64,000 nucleotides of DNA from Streptomyces drozdowiczii (GCF_026167665.1 NZ_CP098740.1:5456001-5520000); one strand, 5' to 3'; shown: positions 8,587 to 17,804, counted from the first letter of the stretch. Numbers and translations are program-made. The notes: generated by a model from the letters alone, not told the origin.

Positions 8587-8620
8587 GTGAGCGGTGCTCC
8601 GAGGGGGGAGCACCGCTCAC
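8587..8620 (+). terminator. Perfect 14-bp hairpin terminator
   Basis: GTGAGCGGTGCTCC (8587-8600) pairs with GGAGCACCGCTCAC (8607-8620) around a 6-base loop, 35 bases past the stop of the LAETG gene. Its right arm is also the first unit of the repeat array that follows. Confidence 0.65.
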
Positions 8621-8628
8621 CTATTGGG

Positions 8629-8714
8629 ACACCGCTCGCTGGCCAGAGCGGCGCTCACCCCCGGAGGGCCGCTCACGACCCAGAGCACCGCTCACGGTCC
8701 AGAGCACCGCTCAC
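8629..8714. repeat. Short tandem array of 18-19-bp CACCGCTCAC units
   Basis: After the hairpin the core (A/G)CACCGCTCAC recurs with a period of about 19 bases: degenerate at 8629-8640 and 8645-8658, then 8664-8676, 8682-8695 and 8701-8714. The best unit is AGAGCACCGCTCACGGTCC. All units are in the same orientation. It fills the gap between two convergent genes. Possible origins are serial duplication of the terminator's right arm, or a protein-binding array. Confidence 0.6.
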
Positions 8715-8730
8715 CGAACGGAGCGCGCCC

Positions 8731-9825
8731 CTACCGCCCCACCACCGTCAGCGCCTGGAGCGCCAGGTCCAGCGCCTGAAGGAAGCGGTTGGTCGTCGTC
8801 CGGTCGCGTACCGCCAGCCGCAGCCAGCCGTCCCCGAGCCCCGGAAACGTATCTCCTCGCCGCGCCGCGAACCCCAGCATCCGCAGCCGCTCCCTTATCT
8901 CGGCGGCCCCGTCGAGGCGGATCAGCACGAACGGCCCCTCGGCCGGCTCCACCACCCGGACCTCGGAGAACTCCCGCAGCCCGGCCACCAGATGCGCCCG
9001 GTCCACCACGATCCGGTCCGCCGCACCGGCGGCCTCCGCCAGCGCGCGCGGCTCCACGCACGCCTCCGCCGCCGCCAGCGCGGGCGACGACACCGGCCAC
9101 AGCGGCTGCGCCTCCTCCAGGGCGCGGATGGTCTCCGGGTCGGCCGCCACGTAACCGATGCGCAGCCCGGCGAGCCCCCAGGTCTTGGTGAGGCTGCGCA
9201 GGACGACGAGCCCGGGGATGTCCGTACGGCCGCACAGCGCCTCGCGCTCGCCCGGCACCGCGTCCATGAACGCCTCGTCCACCACCAGGGTCCGGCCGGG
9301 ACGCGCCAGGCGTTCGAGGACGGCGGCGGGGTGGAGGACGGACGTCGGGTTGGTCGGGTTGCCGACGACCACCAGGTCCGCCTCGTCGGGCACGTCCGCC
9401 GGGTCGAGCCGGAAGTCGTCGGCGGCCCGCAGCAGCACGCGTCCCACCTCGTGCCCGGCCGCGCGCAGCGCCGCCTCCGGCTCGGTGAACTGAGGGTGCA
9501 CCACGTAGGGCCGCCGGGCGGGCAGCGCGCGGGCGATCAGGACGAACGCCTCCGCCGCGCCCGCCGTCAACAGCACCCGCTCGGGAGGAAGTTCGTGCCG
9601 CGCGGCGACGGCCTCGCGGGCCTCGCGGTCGTCCGGGTACGCGCCGAGCGTGCCCAGGGAGCCGGCTATACGTTCCTGCAGCCAGGCCGGTGGGGTGCCG
9701 GCCCGTACGTTGACGGCGAGATCGGTCAGATCCCGGCCCCGTCCGCGTACTTCCGCGTCTCCGTGGTGACGCAGATCGTGGGTGCCCGCGCCTGTCGCGT
9801 CGGGACTCTCAGTGGGAGTGTGCAT
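8731..9825 (-). CDS. cobC: CobC-like PLP-dependent aminotransferase/decarboxylase of cobalamin synthesis
   Basis: 364 residues; fold-type I PLP enzyme related to histidinol-phosphate aminotransferase and L-threonine-O-3-phosphate decarboxylase (Rv2231c family). The latter supplies the aminopropanol arm of cobalamin. Motifs: GNPTNPTSV near 155-163, VVDEAFMDAV near 197-206 and the PLP lysine in RSLTKTWGLAGLRIGY near 231-246. The second Arg cluster near the C-terminus (LRLAVRD) binds the phosphate or carboxylate. Its place beside cob genes supports CobC over HisC. It is on the cob operon's strand but separated from it by the ZIP gene. Confidence 0.8.
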   Translation of the reverse strand: MHTPTESPDATGAGTHDLRHHGDAEVRGRGRDLTDLAVNVRAGTPPAWLQERIAGSLGTLGAYPDDREAREAVAARHELPPERVLLTAGAAEAFVLIARALPARRPYVVHPQFTEPEAALRAAGHEVGRVLLRAADDFRLDPADVPDEADLVVVGNPTNPTSVLHPAAVLERLARPGRTLVVDEAFMDAVPGEREALCGRTDIPGLVVLRSLTKTWGLAGLRIGYVAADPETIRALEEAQPLWPVSSPALAAAEACVEPRALAEAAGAADRIVVDRAHLVAGLREFSEVRVVEPAEGPFVLIRLDGAAEIRERLRMLGFAARRGDTFPGLGDGWLRLAVRDRTTTNRFLQALDLALQALTVVGR

Positions 9826-9910
9826 GACCGCCGTGGTGGGGGTGTGGTGTGGGGGTGTGCGCCGTGGCCTGGGTGGACTCCGGCAGGATGACTATGCGCC
9901 CCGCACCCTC

Positions 9911-9947
9911 TTTCACGCAACGGTCCAGACGTTTCACGCGACGGTCC
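9911..9947. repeat. 16-bp direct repeat across a stop codon
   Basis: TTTCACGCAACGGTCC at 9911-9926 and TTTCACGCGACGGTCC at 9932-9947 differ at one base and are 21 bases apart. The TGA of the CobE-like gene lies in the second copy. The arrangement suggests a small tandem duplication at the gene end. Confidence 0.55.
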
Positions 9948-10362
9948 CGACCGGCCGGCGGGCGAGCGCGCAGGTGGCCATCGACGGACGCCCGTCGCGC
10001 GGCCGTGACTTCCTTTTGGGTACGAGGAGTTGACCGCCCCCGGCGAGGGCGGCGGCCTCGGCCACCGAGGGGGTGCCGAGGGCGGCGAGCGCCGCCCCGG
10101 AGGGGTGCGGCACGGGCACTCGGGCGAGCACGTCCGCCGGGTACGCGCGCAGCGGAACACCGAGCCGGGCGGCAGCGCCCACAACCCCCGGCTCCCGGGC
10201 CTTCGCCGTGACGGTGACCAACTCGGCGATCCCCGTGAGCCCCGCCTCCCGCAGCACCTCCAGGACCAGCCCGGCGACCTCGTCGGCGGAGACACCCCGG
10301 GAGGCGCCGACGCCGACGACGAGCGCGCCGAGATGCGCGGAGCGGGGTGCATCGGCTAGCAA
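9934..10362 (-). CDS. CobE/CbiG C-terminal-domain cobalamin biosynthesis protein
   Basis: About 142 residues, matching the CobE / CbiG_C fold that stands alone in aerobic cobalamin producers. It carries the family hallmarks: LVVGVGASRGVSADE near the N-terminus, VTAKAREPGVVGAAARLGVPLRAYPADVL in the middle, and PHPSGAALAALGTPSVAEAAAL followed by a LLVPKRKS strand. CobE-like proteins are thought to bind precorrin-8x, but their role is unsettled. The start is uncertain: only TTG at 10362 precedes the conserved GVGASRG, with no clear ribosome site and just 6 bases from the divergent ZIP start. Confidence 0.75.
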   Translation of the reverse strand: MLADAPRSAHLGALVVGVGASRGVSADEVAGLVLEVLREAGLTGIAELVTVTAKAREPGVVGAAARLGVPLRAYPADVLARVPVPHPSGAALAALGTPSVAEAAALAGGGQLLVPKRKSRPRDGRPSMATCALARRPVGTVA

Positions 10363-10368
10363 GAGGCC

Positions 10369-11091
10369 ATGGCGGTGTTCGTCGCGCTCGGCGCGTTCCT
10401 GATGACCCTGGCGGGCGGCTGGGTCGCCCAGCGCGTCAGCGACCGCCGCCACCTGGTCCTCGGCCTGGCCGGCGGGCTGATGCTCGGCGTGGTCGGCCTG
10501 GACCTGCTGCCCGAGGCGGTGGAGGCGGCGGGCGGCCTGGTCTTCGGCGTCCCGGCGGCGCTGCTGCTGTTCGTCGGCGGCTTCCTCGTCGCCCACCTCG
10601 TCGAGCGGCTGCTCGCGGTGCGCCAGGCGGCGCACGGGGCCGCCGAGGAGCGGGTCCCGCAGGTCGGGCTGACGGCGGCGGCCGCGATGGTCGGCCACAG
10701 CCTGATGGACGGAGTGGCGCTCGGGGCGGCCTTCCAGGTCGGCGGCGGGATGGGGGCGGCCGTCGCGCTCGCCGTGATCACGCACGACTTCGCGGACGGC
10801 TTCAACACGTACACGATCACCAGCCTGTACGGGAACGCCCGCCGCAGGGCCCTCACGATGCTCTTCGCGGACGCGGCGGCGCCCGTCGTCGGGGCGGCGA
10901 CGACGCTGCTGTTCACCCTGCCGGAGGAACTGCTCGGCTGCTATCTCGGCTTCTTCGGCGGCGCGCTGCTCTACCTCGCCGCCGCCGAGATCCTGCCCGA
11001 GGCCCACCACGACCACCCGGCCCGTTCCACGCTGCTGTGCACGGTGGCCGGAGTGTGCTTCATCTGGCTGGTGGTGGGCCTCGCCCAGTGA
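10369..11091 (+). CDS. ZIP-family metal transporter
   Basis: 240 residues with about eight hydrophobic segments and no signal peptide. The two ZIP metal-site helices are visible: MVGHSLMDGVALGAAF near 108-123 (HSxxDG) and ITHDFADGFNTY near 137-148. A C-terminal His-containing segment EAHHDHPARS lies near 212-221. ZIP proteins import divalent metals, mostly zinc. This one sits alone on the plus strand between two blocks of cobalamin genes, so cobalt import is a reasonable alternative. It converges on cobB with a 5-base gap. Confidence 0.85.
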   Translation: MAVFVALGAFLMTLAGGWVAQRVSDRRHLVLGLAGGLMLGVVGLDLLPEAVEAAGGLVFGVPAALLLFVGGFLVAHLVERLLAVRQAAHGAAEERVPQVGLTAAAAMVGHSLMDGVALGAAFQVGGGMGAAVALAVITHDFADGFNTYTITSLYGNARRRALTMLFADAAAPVVGAATTLLFTLPEELLGCYLGFFGGALLYLAAAEILPEAHHDHPARSTLLCTVAGVCFIWLVVGLAQ

Positions 11092-11096
11092 CCCCG

Positions 11097-12536
11097 TCAC
11101 CCCCGGCACCGCGCCACGAACCGCGCGGCCGTCCCGGGCGACGCGGCCCAGTGGGTGTGCAGATAACTCGCGTGTACGTTGCCCCGGACGAACCCCTCGA
11201 CGCGCCGCTCGGGCCGGTGCATGCCCCAGGCGGGCTCGTCGCCCGCCCCCGGCTCGATGACGGTCCGGTGGAACTCGTGCCCCCGCAGCCGCGCCCCGGC
11301 GGGCGCCAGCACGTTGTCGGAGAGCGCCACGGCGTCCCGGTACCCGAGCGTCAGCCGCTTGGTCATCCGCGCATCGGCGTCGAGCACCCCGCACATCGGC
11401 AGCCCGTCCAACGATCGCGCCAGATACAACAACCCGGCACACTCGGCAGCCACCGGCGCCCCGGAGAGCGCCAACGCCGCCACGGCCTTCCGCAACGCCT
11501 CGTTGGCCGACAACTCGGGGGCGTACACCTCGGGAAACCCACCCCCGATGACGACACCCCGGGTCCCGAGCGGCAGACCCTCGTCCCGCAGCGGATCAAA
11601 GGAAACGACGTCAGCTCCGGCGGCGGCGAGCAACTCGGTGTTCTCGGCATACGAAAACGTAAAGGCGGCCCCACCAGCAACAGCAACGACGGGCTTGACG
11701 CCCGCCGAATCAAGCCCCTCCGGCGCTTGAGGAGCGGGGTCCGGGGCGGAGCCCCGGTTACGGGAAGGGGCGGGTAGGGGAACACCCCCGCCGAAGGCGC
11801 CCCCCACCGCCTCACCCGCAGACCACTCCGCATCGGGCACCGCAGGTGCCGACCGCGCCAAAGCCAACAACCCCTCCAGGTCGCACCCCGCAGCCACCTG
11901 CCCAGCCATCGCCGCGACAGCGGCCACCGCATCGGCCCGCCGCTCCGCCACCGGCACCAACCCCAGATGCCGCGACGGCACGGAGACCCCCTCCGCCCGC
12001 CGCAAGGCACCGAGCACCGGCACCCCCGACTCCTCCAACGCCTCCCGCAACAACGCCTCGTGCCGGTCGGAGCCCACCTTGTTCAGGATCACCCCACCGA
12101 TCCGCACCTCCGCGTCCCACGACGCGAACCCGTGCACCAGCGCCGCCACCGACCGCGACTGCGACGACGCGTCCACGACGAGCACCACCGGTGCCCGCAG
12201 CAGCTTCGCCACATGCGCGGTGGACGCCAGCTCACCGAGCCCCGAGGCCCCGTCGTACAGCCCCATCACGCCCTCGACCACGGCCAGCCCGCACCCCCGC
12301 GCGCCGTGCGCGAAGAGCGGCGCGATCAGCTCGGGCCCGCACATGTACGCGTCGAGGTTGCGCCCCGGGCGCCCGGTCGCCAGCGTGTGGAAGCCGGGGT
12401 CGATGTAGTCGGGGCCCACCTTGTGCCCGGACACGGCGAGCCCCCGCGCGGCGAACGCGGCCATCAGCCCCGTGGCGACGGTCGTCTTGCCGCTCCCGGA
12501 TGAGGGCGCGGCGACGACCAGGCGGGGGATGTTCAC
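11097..12536 (-). CDS. cobB: Cobyrinate a,c-diamide synthase (hydrogenobyrinate type in aerobic pathway)
   Basis: 479 residues from GTG at 12536, which overlaps the cobO stop by 4 bases (GTGA). It amidates the a and c side chains of (hydrogeno)cobyrinate with glutamine and ATP. The N-terminal synthetase domain has the P-loop APSSGSGKTTVATG near 8-21, VGPDYIDPGFH near 40-50 and VVEGVMGLYDGA. The C-terminal class I glutaminase domain carries the catalytic Cys in APVAAECAGLLYL and the His region GHEFH. The linker between the two domains (roughly residues 244-275) is encoded by a copy of an intergenic repeat found again at 23.2 kb. Confidence 0.94.
   Translation of the reverse strand: MNIPRLVVAAPSSGSGKTTVATGLMAAFAARGLAVSGHKVGPDYIDPGFHTLATGRPGRNLDAYMCGPELIAPLFAHGARGCGLAVVEGVMGLYDGASGLGELASTAHVAKLLRAPVVLVVDASSQSRSVAALVHGFASWDAEVRIGGVILNKVGSDRHEALLREALEESGVPVLGALRRAEGVSVPSRHLGLVPVAERRADAVAAVAAMAGQVAAGCDLEGLLALARSAPAVPDAEWSAGEAVGGAFGGGVPLPAPSRNRGSAPDPAPQAPEGLDSAGVKPVVAVAGGAAFTFSYAENTELLAAAGADVVSFDPLRDEGLPLGTRGVVIGGGFPEVYAPELSANEALRKAVAALALSGAPVAAECAGLLYLARSLDGLPMCGVLDADARMTKRLTLGYRDAVALSDNVLAPAGARLRGHEFHRTVIEPGAGDEPAWGMHRPERRVEGFVRGNVHASYLHTHWAASPGTAARFVARCRG
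11711..11806. repeat. Streptomyces-type intergenic repeat copy inside cobB
   Basis: This stretch, with the palindromic core GGGGCGGAGCCCC near 11743-11755 followed by GGGAAGGGGCGGGTAGGGG, matches the non-coding copy at 23209-23297 almost base for base over more than 60 positions. Read on the minus strand it is open and encodes a Pro/Arg/Gly-rich linker containing RNRGSAPDPAPQAPEGLDS. It therefore contributes protein sequence between the two cobB domains. Confidence 0.8.
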
Positions 12537-13132
12537 CACTCGATGCCCCTCTGGCCCTTCTGCCCGGCGTCCATCGGGTGCTTGACCTTCGACATGTCCG
12601 TCACCAGGTCCGCCGCGTCCAGCAGCGCGGCGGGCGCGTTGCGGCCGGTGATGACGACGTGCTGCGTACCGGGGCGGTCGCGCAGGACGGAGACGACCTC
12701 GTCGGTGTCGATCCACCCCCAGTGCAGCGGATAGGCGAACTCGTCCAGCACGTACAGCCGGTACGTCTCGGCGGCCAGATCGCGCTTGACCTGCTCCCAG
12801 CCCTCCCGGGCCTTCGCCTCGTTGTCCGTCTGGTCGTCGCGCTGGACCCAGGACCAGCCCTCGCCCATCTTGTGCCAGGCGACGGACCCGCCCTCGCCGC
12901 TCGCGCCGAGGACCTTCAGCGCGTTCTCCTCGCCGACCTTCCACTTCGCCGACTTGACGAACTGGAAGACCCCGATGGGCCACCCCTGGTTCCAGGCGCG
13001 CAGCGCGAGCCCGAAGGCCGCCGTCGACTTCCCCTTGCCGATGCCGGTGTGCACCATCAGCAGCGGCCGGTTGCGCCGCTGCCGGGTGGTGAGTCCGTCG
13101 TCCGGCACGCTCTCCGGCTGTCCCTGCGGCAT
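12533..13132 (-). CDS. cobO: Cob(I)yrinic acid a,c-diamide adenosyltransferase
   Basis: 199 residues; the CobA/CobO/BtuR family enzyme that attaches the 5'-deoxyadenosyl group from ATP to cobalt. The modified P-loop appears as HTGIGKGKSTAAFGLALRA near 28-46, followed by GVFQFVKSAKWKVGEE near 54-69. VLDEFAYPLHWGWI near 127-140 is the Walker B-like strand. It starts one base inside the preceding stop codon (TAATG) and overlaps cobB by 4 bases, so translation is coupled along the operon. Confidence 0.95.
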   Translation of the reverse strand: MPQGQPESVPDDGLTTRQRRNRPLLMVHTGIGKGKSTAAFGLALRAWNQGWPIGVFQFVKSAKWKVGEENALKVLGASGEGGSVAWHKMGEGWSWVQRDDQTDNEAKAREGWEQVKRDLAAETYRLYVLDEFAYPLHWGWIDTDEVVSVLRDRPGTQHVVITGRNAPAALLDAADLVTDMSKVKHPMDAGQKGQRGIEW

Positions 13133-15159
13133 TACGCGACCCTCCTGTCGGTGTGCCCGAGGCCCGCGCCCCGGACGTCCTTGACCAGCCCGGCGATCGA
13201 TTCGGCGCGCAGCTCGTCCAGCGTGACGGCGGTGCCGCCCAGGTCGGCCGCGAGGTTCGCCGCGAGCCCCAGCCGGACCGGCCCCGTCTCGCAGTCCACG
13301 ACGACCGACGCCGTGCCCTCGGCCGCGTGCAGCCGGGCGGCCCGCGCGGCCAGCGCCACCGGGTCCGGCCCGCCGGTCGCCCGTCCGTCGGTCACCACGA
13401 CGAGCAGGGCCCGCCGGGACGGGTCGCGCAGCCGCTCCACCCGCAGCACGTCGTGCGCCTTCAGCAGCCCGGCGGCCACCGGGGTCCGCCCGCCCGTCGG
13501 CAGCGATTCGAGCCGGGCCGCAGCCGCGTCCACCGACGAGGTCGGCGGCAGCGCCACCTCCGCGTCCCGGCCCCGGAAGGTGACCAGACCGACCTTGTCG
13601 CGCCGCTGGTACGCGTCCATCAGCAGGGACAGCACCGCGCCCTTCACGGCGCCCATGCGCTGCCGGGCGGCCATCGACCCGGAGGCGTCCACGACGAACA
13701 GCACGAGATTGCCCTCGCGCCCCTCCCGCGTCGCCTGCCGCAGATCGTCCCGCCGCACCACGAGCCCCCGCCCGGACCGGCCCCGCGCCCGCTGGTGCGG
13801 GGCGGCGGCCAGGACCGTCGCGGCCAGATGCAGCTTGGTCAGCGCGCCCTCGGGCCGCCGCGCCCCGGTCGTCCGCCCGTGCTCGGTGCGCGCCCGGGAC
13901 CGCCGCCCCGCCGCGCCCTCGCCGAGCCCGGGAACGCTGAGCATCTTCGTACGGAACGGCTCCCCGGCCCGTACGGGCCGCTGCTCACCGCCCTGCCCGG
14001 GCACGGGCGCCCCCGGATCGGGCGTGTCGTCCGCCCCGTCGGCGGGCGAGGACGGCGTGTCGGGCGCGTCCCCCTGCGGCGGCAGCCCGCCGCCACCTCC
14101 GCCGCCACCGCCGTCACCGGGCCCGTCCGGCTCCGGCTCGTCGTCCCCGCCGCCGTTCCGCTCCAGCGTGTCGTCCAGCTTGTCCTCGTCGAGCCCCGGC
14201 GCGTCGAAGGGGTTGCGCCGCCTCCGGTGGGGGAGCGCGAGCAGCGCCGCCTGCCGGACGTCCTCGGCGCATACGTCGGTGCGCCCCGCCCACGCGGCCA
14301 GCGCGGTCGCCGTCCTGGCCATGACGATGTCCGCGCGCATCCCGTCGACCTCGAAGGCCGCGCAGGTCGCCGCGATCTGCCGCAACGCCTGGTCACCGAG
14401 CACCACTTCGGGCAGCAGCGCACGCGCGGTCGTGATCCGGTCCCGCAACTCCGCTTCCTCGTCGGCCCAGCGCGCCGCGAACGCCGCCGGGTCGTCCTCG
14501 TAAGCGAGCCGCCGCCGCACCACCTCCACCCGCTGGTCCGTCTCCCGGGAGGCCGCGACCTCGACGGTCAGCCCGAAGCGGTCGAGCAACTGGGGCCGCA
14601 GCTCGCCCTCTTCCGGGTTCATCGTCCCCACGAGCAGGAACCGCGCCGCGTGCCGTACGGAGACGCCCTCGCGCTCCACGTACGAGGCACCCATGGCCGC
14701 CGCGTCCAGCAGCAGGTCCACCAGATGGTCGTGGAGCAGGTTGACCTCGTCCACGTACAGGATGCCGCGGTGCGCGTCCGCGAGCAGCCCCGGTTCGAAC
14801 GCCTTCACGCCCTCCGCCAGGGCCCGTTCGATGTCGAGCGCCCCGACGAGCCGGTCCTCGGAGGCGCCGACCGGAAGCTCCACGGTCCGCGCCGCCCGCG
14901 ACACGCCGGCCGCGTCCTCGTGCGGGCCGTCCGGACACGCCGGGTCGGGCGAGGCGGGGTCGCACGAGAACCGGCACCCCGGCACGACGGCGACCTCCGG
15001 CATCAGCGCGGCCAGCGCGCGTACGGCGGTCGACTTGGCGGTGCCCTTCTCGCCACGGACCAGGACCCCGCCCACGGCCGGGCTGACCGCGTTGAGCAGC
15101 AGCCCGAGCCGCAGGTCGTCCTGGCCGACGATGGCGGTGAAGGGGTAGGGCGTACTCAC
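13132..15159 (-). CDS. Putative cobaltochelatase AAA+/VWA subunit (ChlI-ChlD-like fusion)
   Basis: 675 residues from GTG at 15159, which overlaps the cobQ stop (GTGA). The N-terminal half is a magnesium-chelatase-like AAA+ ATPase: Walker [10 protein letters not shown] near 37-45, Walker [12 protein letters not shown] and the sensor region [21 protein letters not shown] Gly/Asp/Pro-rich linker follows (about 330-420). The C-terminal half is a von Willebrand A domain with the MIDAS motif [10 protein letters not shown] and VTDGRATGG. Such ChlID-type proteins are annotated as the motor subunit for cobalt insertion by CobN. No cobN is in this window, so the partner must be elsewhere. Confidence 0.88.
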   Translation of the reverse strand: MSTPYPFTAIVGQDDLRLGLLLNAVSPAVGGVLVRGEKGTAKSTAVRALAALMPEVAVVPGCRFSCDPASPDPACPDGPHEDAAGVSRAARTVELPVGASEDRLVGALDIERALAEGVKAFEPGLLADAHRGILYVDEVNLLHDHLVDLLLDAAAMGASYVEREGVSVRHAARFLLVGTMNPEEGELRPQLLDRFGLTVEVAASRETDQRVEVVRRRLAYEDDPAAFAARWADEEAELRDRITTARALLPEVVLGDQALRQIAATCAAFEVDGMRADIVMARTATALAAWAGRTDVCAEDVRQAALLALPHRRRRNPFDAPGLDEDKLDDTLERNGGGDDEPEPDGPGDGGGGGGGGGLPPQGDAPDTPSSPADGADDTPDPGAPVPGQGGEQRPVRAGEPFRTKMLSVPGLGEGAAGRRSRARTEHGRTTGARRPEGALTKLHLAATVLAAAPHQRARGRSGRGLVVRRDDLRQATREGREGNLVLFVVDASGSMAARQRMGAVKGAVLSLLMDAYQRRDKVGLVTFRGRDAEVALPPTSSVDAAAARLESLPTGGRTPVAAGLLKAHDVLRVERLRDPSRRALLVVVTDGRATGGPDPVALAARAARLHAAEGTASVVVDCETGPVRLGLAANLAADLGGTAVTLDELRAESIAGLVKDVRGAGLGHTDRRVA

Positions 15160-16709
15160 AGGGCCTCCTTGACGGGCATGGCGGGCGCTCCCGGCGGGAT
15201 GAACGGCAGACCGGACGGCGCGCCCGACTCGATGAGCCGCCACAGCGCGTCGGTGTCCGCGTGTTCCTCGATCAGGTCACCGAGGCGGTCGAGCTGTTCC
15301 TCGCGCAGAGCGGCGAAGCAGGTGTCGGGCGCGGGCACGAAGCGGCGGCCGGTGAGCCGGGCGGTCTCGGCCAGGAACCGGCGGCGGAAGGCGTCGCTCT
15401 CCAGCGAGCCGTGCCAGTGCGTGCCCCAGACGGCACCCGACCGGCAGCCGTCCAGCGGGGTGCCCCGGCCGTCCGTCAGGAACGGCTCGCCGCCGTGCAC
15501 ATCGGCGACGCCGTGATGGATCTCGTACCCCTCGACGGGCTCGCCGAGCGCCTCGCCGGTCGGCCGGGCGAGCGTCTTCTCGCGGTCGAAGCGGACCCGC
15601 ACGGGCAGCAGGCCGAGCGCGTCGACCTGCCCGGCGCGCGACTCGACCTCGTCCTCGATGTGCTCGCCGAGGATCTGGTAGCCGCCGCAGATCCCGAGCA
15701 CCGGCCGGCCCTCGGCGGCGCGCCGCCGCAGGGCGCCGGCGAGCCCGCGTTCGCGCAGCCAGGCGAGCGCCTTCACGGTGCCCCGGGTGCCCGGCACGAT
15801 GACGAGGTCCGCGTCGGCCAGCTCCTCGGGCCGGTCCACGAACCGCACGACGACGCCCGGTTCGGCGGCCAGCGCGTCCACATCGGTGAAGTTCGACATC
15901 AGCGGGATCGCGCACACGGCGACGCGCAGGACGTCCTCGCCGTGCGGCGGGGCGACCGTCGACTCCCGTACGGTGCCGCGCAGCGACACCCTGAGGCCGT
16001 CCTCCTCGTCGATGCCGAGCCCGTGCGCGAAGGGCAGCACCCCGTAGGTGGGACGGCCCGTCAGCTCCCGCAGCATGTCGAGCCCCGGCTCAAGGAGCGA
16101 GACGTCACCCCGGAACTTGTTGACCAGGTACCCCGCGATCAGCTCCTGGTCCTCCGGCGCGAGCAGCGCGGTCGTCCCGAAGAACGAGGCGAAGACGCCG
16201 CCCCGGTCGATGTCCCCGACCACCACGACCGGGAAGCGCGCGGCGCGGGCGATGCCCATGTTCACGATGTCCGTGCGGCGGAGGTTGATCTCGGCGGGCG
16301 AGCCCGCGCCCTCGCAGATCACCGCGTCGTACGTGCTCCGCAGCTGCTCCAGGCAGTCCGTGACGGTGGACAGCAGCTTTTCCTGCCGCCCGCCGTGGTA
16401 GCCGCGGGCGCTCATCTCGCCGACCGGCCGCCCCATCAGGACGACCTGGCTGGAGCGGTCGCCGCCGGGCTTGAGCAGCACCGGGTTCATCAGGGCGGTC
16501 GGCTCGACGCGGGCGGCCTGGGCCTGCATGGCCTGGGCCCGGCCGATCTCGGCGCCCTCGCGGGTGACGAAGGAGTTCAGCGACATGTTCTGCGCCTTGA
16601 ACGGGGCGACCTTCACCCCCTGGCGTACGAGCCAGCGGCAGATGCCCGCCGTGACGACGCTCTTGCCCGCGTCCGATGTGGTCCCGGCGACCAGCAGTCC
16701 GCCGCTCAT
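15156..16709 (-). CDS. cobQ: Cobyric acid synthase
   Basis: 517 residues; amidates the b, d, e and g side chains of adenosyl-cobyrinate diamide using glutamine and ATP. The synthetase domain starts [19 protein letters not shown] with the P-loop and has [11 protein letters not shown] near 38-48, plus [16 protein letters not shown]. The glutaminase domain contains the catalytic Cys in [12 protein letters not shown] near 345-356 and the His in GTHWHGSLE near 434-442. ATG at 16709 overlaps the cobD stop by 4 bases. Confidence 0.95.
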   Translation of the reverse strand: MSGGLLVAGTTSDAGKSVVTAGICRWLVRQGVKVAPFKAQNMSLNSFVTREGAEIGRAQAMQAQAARVEPTALMNPVLLKPGGDRSSQVVLMGRPVGEMSARGYHGGRQEKLLSTVTDCLEQLRSTYDAVICEGAGSPAEINLRRTDIVNMGIARAARFPVVVVGDIDRGGVFASFFGTTALLAPEDQELIAGYLVNKFRGDVSLLEPGLDMLRELTGRPTYGVLPFAHGLGIDEEDGLRVSLRGTVRESTVAPPHGEDVLRVAVCAIPLMSNFTDVDALAAEPGVVVRFVDRPEELADADLVIVPGTRGTVKALAWLRERGLAGALRRRAAEGRPVLGICGGYQILGEHIEDEVESRAGQVDALGLLPVRVRFDREKTLARPTGEALGEPVEGYEIHHGVADVHGGEPFLTDGRGTPLDGCRSGAVWGTHWHGSLESDAFRRRFLAETARLTGRRFVPAPDTCFAALREEQLDRLGDLIEEHADTDALWRLIESGAPSGLPFIPPGAPAMPVKEAL

Positions 16710-17689
16710 ATCGCTCTCCGTCCAGGTGTACGAGGTCTGCGGGCCCGGCGTGCGACCGCCCCCGCGCCCAGCCGGGCGGCCACGCCGACGCCGAGGGCGA
16801 GCACGCCCACCCGGCGCGAGAGCCGCACCGCGCGCTCGATGTCGCCGGTCTCCACCGCCCGCCCGGCCTCCCCGTTGAGCACGGGCCGGTGCTCGACGCG
16901 CCCGCCGTAGGCGAGGGTCCCGCCGAGCCGTACGCCGAGCGCCCCGGCGAACGCGGCCTCCACGGGCCCCGCGTTGGGGCTCGGGTGCTTCGCGGCGTCC
17001 GCCCGCCAGGCCCGTACGGCCTCCCGGGGCCGGCCGCCGGAGGCCACGGCGAGCAGCGCGGTGAGGCGGGCGCCGGGCCAGCCCGCGAGGTCGTCGAGCC
17101 GGGCCGATGCCCAGCCGTACCGCAGGTAGCGGGGCGACTTGTGGCCGACCATCGCGTCGAGCGTATTGGCGGCGCGGAAGCCGACGAGCCCGGGGACCCC
17201 GGCGAGGGCGCCCCAGACGAGGGCGCCGACCACGGCGTCCGAGGTGTTCTCGGCGACGGACTCCACCACGGCGCGCGCGATCCCGGGGCCGTCCAGCGCC
17301 TGCGGGTCGCGCCCGCACAGGTGCGGCAGCCGCTCCCGGGCCGACTCGACGTCCCCGGCGGCGAGCGCGCCGCCGATGGCCCGGGCCTCGCGCCCCAGCG
17401 ACGTACCGCCGAGGACGGACCAGGTGGCGGCGGCGGTCAGGGCCACGGACGCGGCGGGGTGGCGGCGCAGGGCGCGGGCGGCGAGCGCGGCGGACCCGGC
17501 GGCGCCCCCGGCGCAGATCAGGGTGTGCAGGGCGCCCCGGCCGCGGTGGTCGCGCCAGAGCCGGTCCTCGACGGCCGCGGCGGCCCGCCCGAAGGCGGCG
17601 ACCGGGTGGCCCCTGCGGGGGTCACCGAGCAGCAGGTCGCCGATCAGGCCGGCGGTGGCGCCGTACGCGAAGATGCGATCGGCACGCAC
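16706..17689 (-). CDS. cobD: Adenosylcobinamide-phosphate synthase (CobD/CbiB)
   Basis: 327 residues; integral membrane enzyme that attaches the aminopropanol (phosphate) arm to cobyric acid. GDLLLGDPRRGHPVAAFGR near 17-35 and VVESVAENTSDAVVGAL near 141-157 are the family signatures, with FRAANTLDAMVGHKSPRYLRYG near 173-194. It begins with GTG and is the first large gene after the cobalamin riboswitch. A 21-codon ORF ends 3 bases before its start. Under adenosylcobalamin excess the whole operon should be shut down by the riboswitch. Confidence 0.93.
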   Translation of the reverse strand: MRADRIFAYGATAGLIGDLLLGDPRRGHPVAAFGRAAAAVEDRLWRDHRGRGALHTLICAGGAAGSAALAARALRRHPAASVALTAAATWSVLGGTSLGREARAIGGALAAGDVESARERLPHLCGRDPQALDGPGIARAVVESVAENTSDAVVGALVWGALAGVPGLVGFRAANTLDAMVGHKSPRYLRYGWASARLDDLAGWPGARLTALLAVASGGRPREAVRAWRADAAKHPSPNAGPVEAAFAGALGVRLGGTLAYGGRVEHRPVLNGEAGRAVETGDIERAVRLSRRVGVLALGVGVAARLGAGAVARRARRPRTPGRRAI

Positions 17690-17692
17690 GGT

Positions 17693-17758
17693 TCAGCCGG
17701 CCGTACCGGAGTCCGCCGACAGGGGCTGTGGGGAGAGGGGCGCACGGCAGCCGGGCAT
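17693..17758 (-). CDS. Possible 21-residue leader peptide between riboswitch and cobD
   Basis: ATG at 17758 opens a 21-codon frame beginning MPGCRAPLSP and ending SADSGTAG. Its TGA lies only 3 bases before the cobD GTG. A purine-rich GTGAGGA precedes it at about 10 bases. It lies downstream of the riboswitch aptamer, about where an expression platform would be. It may couple translation to cobD, or be a chance frame. No relative is recognised. Confidence 0.35.
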   Translation of the reverse strand: MPGCRAPLSPQPLSADSGTAG

Positions 17759-17804
17759 GGCGGTATGTCCTCACTCAGGGTCCGCGCCCTGGTTCGACGT
17801 GACG

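Noticed and set aside
8587..8714. CRISPR-like array
   Set aside because: The units are about 19 bases with no unique spacers, decay in one direction and derive from a terminator arm. No cas genes are nearby.
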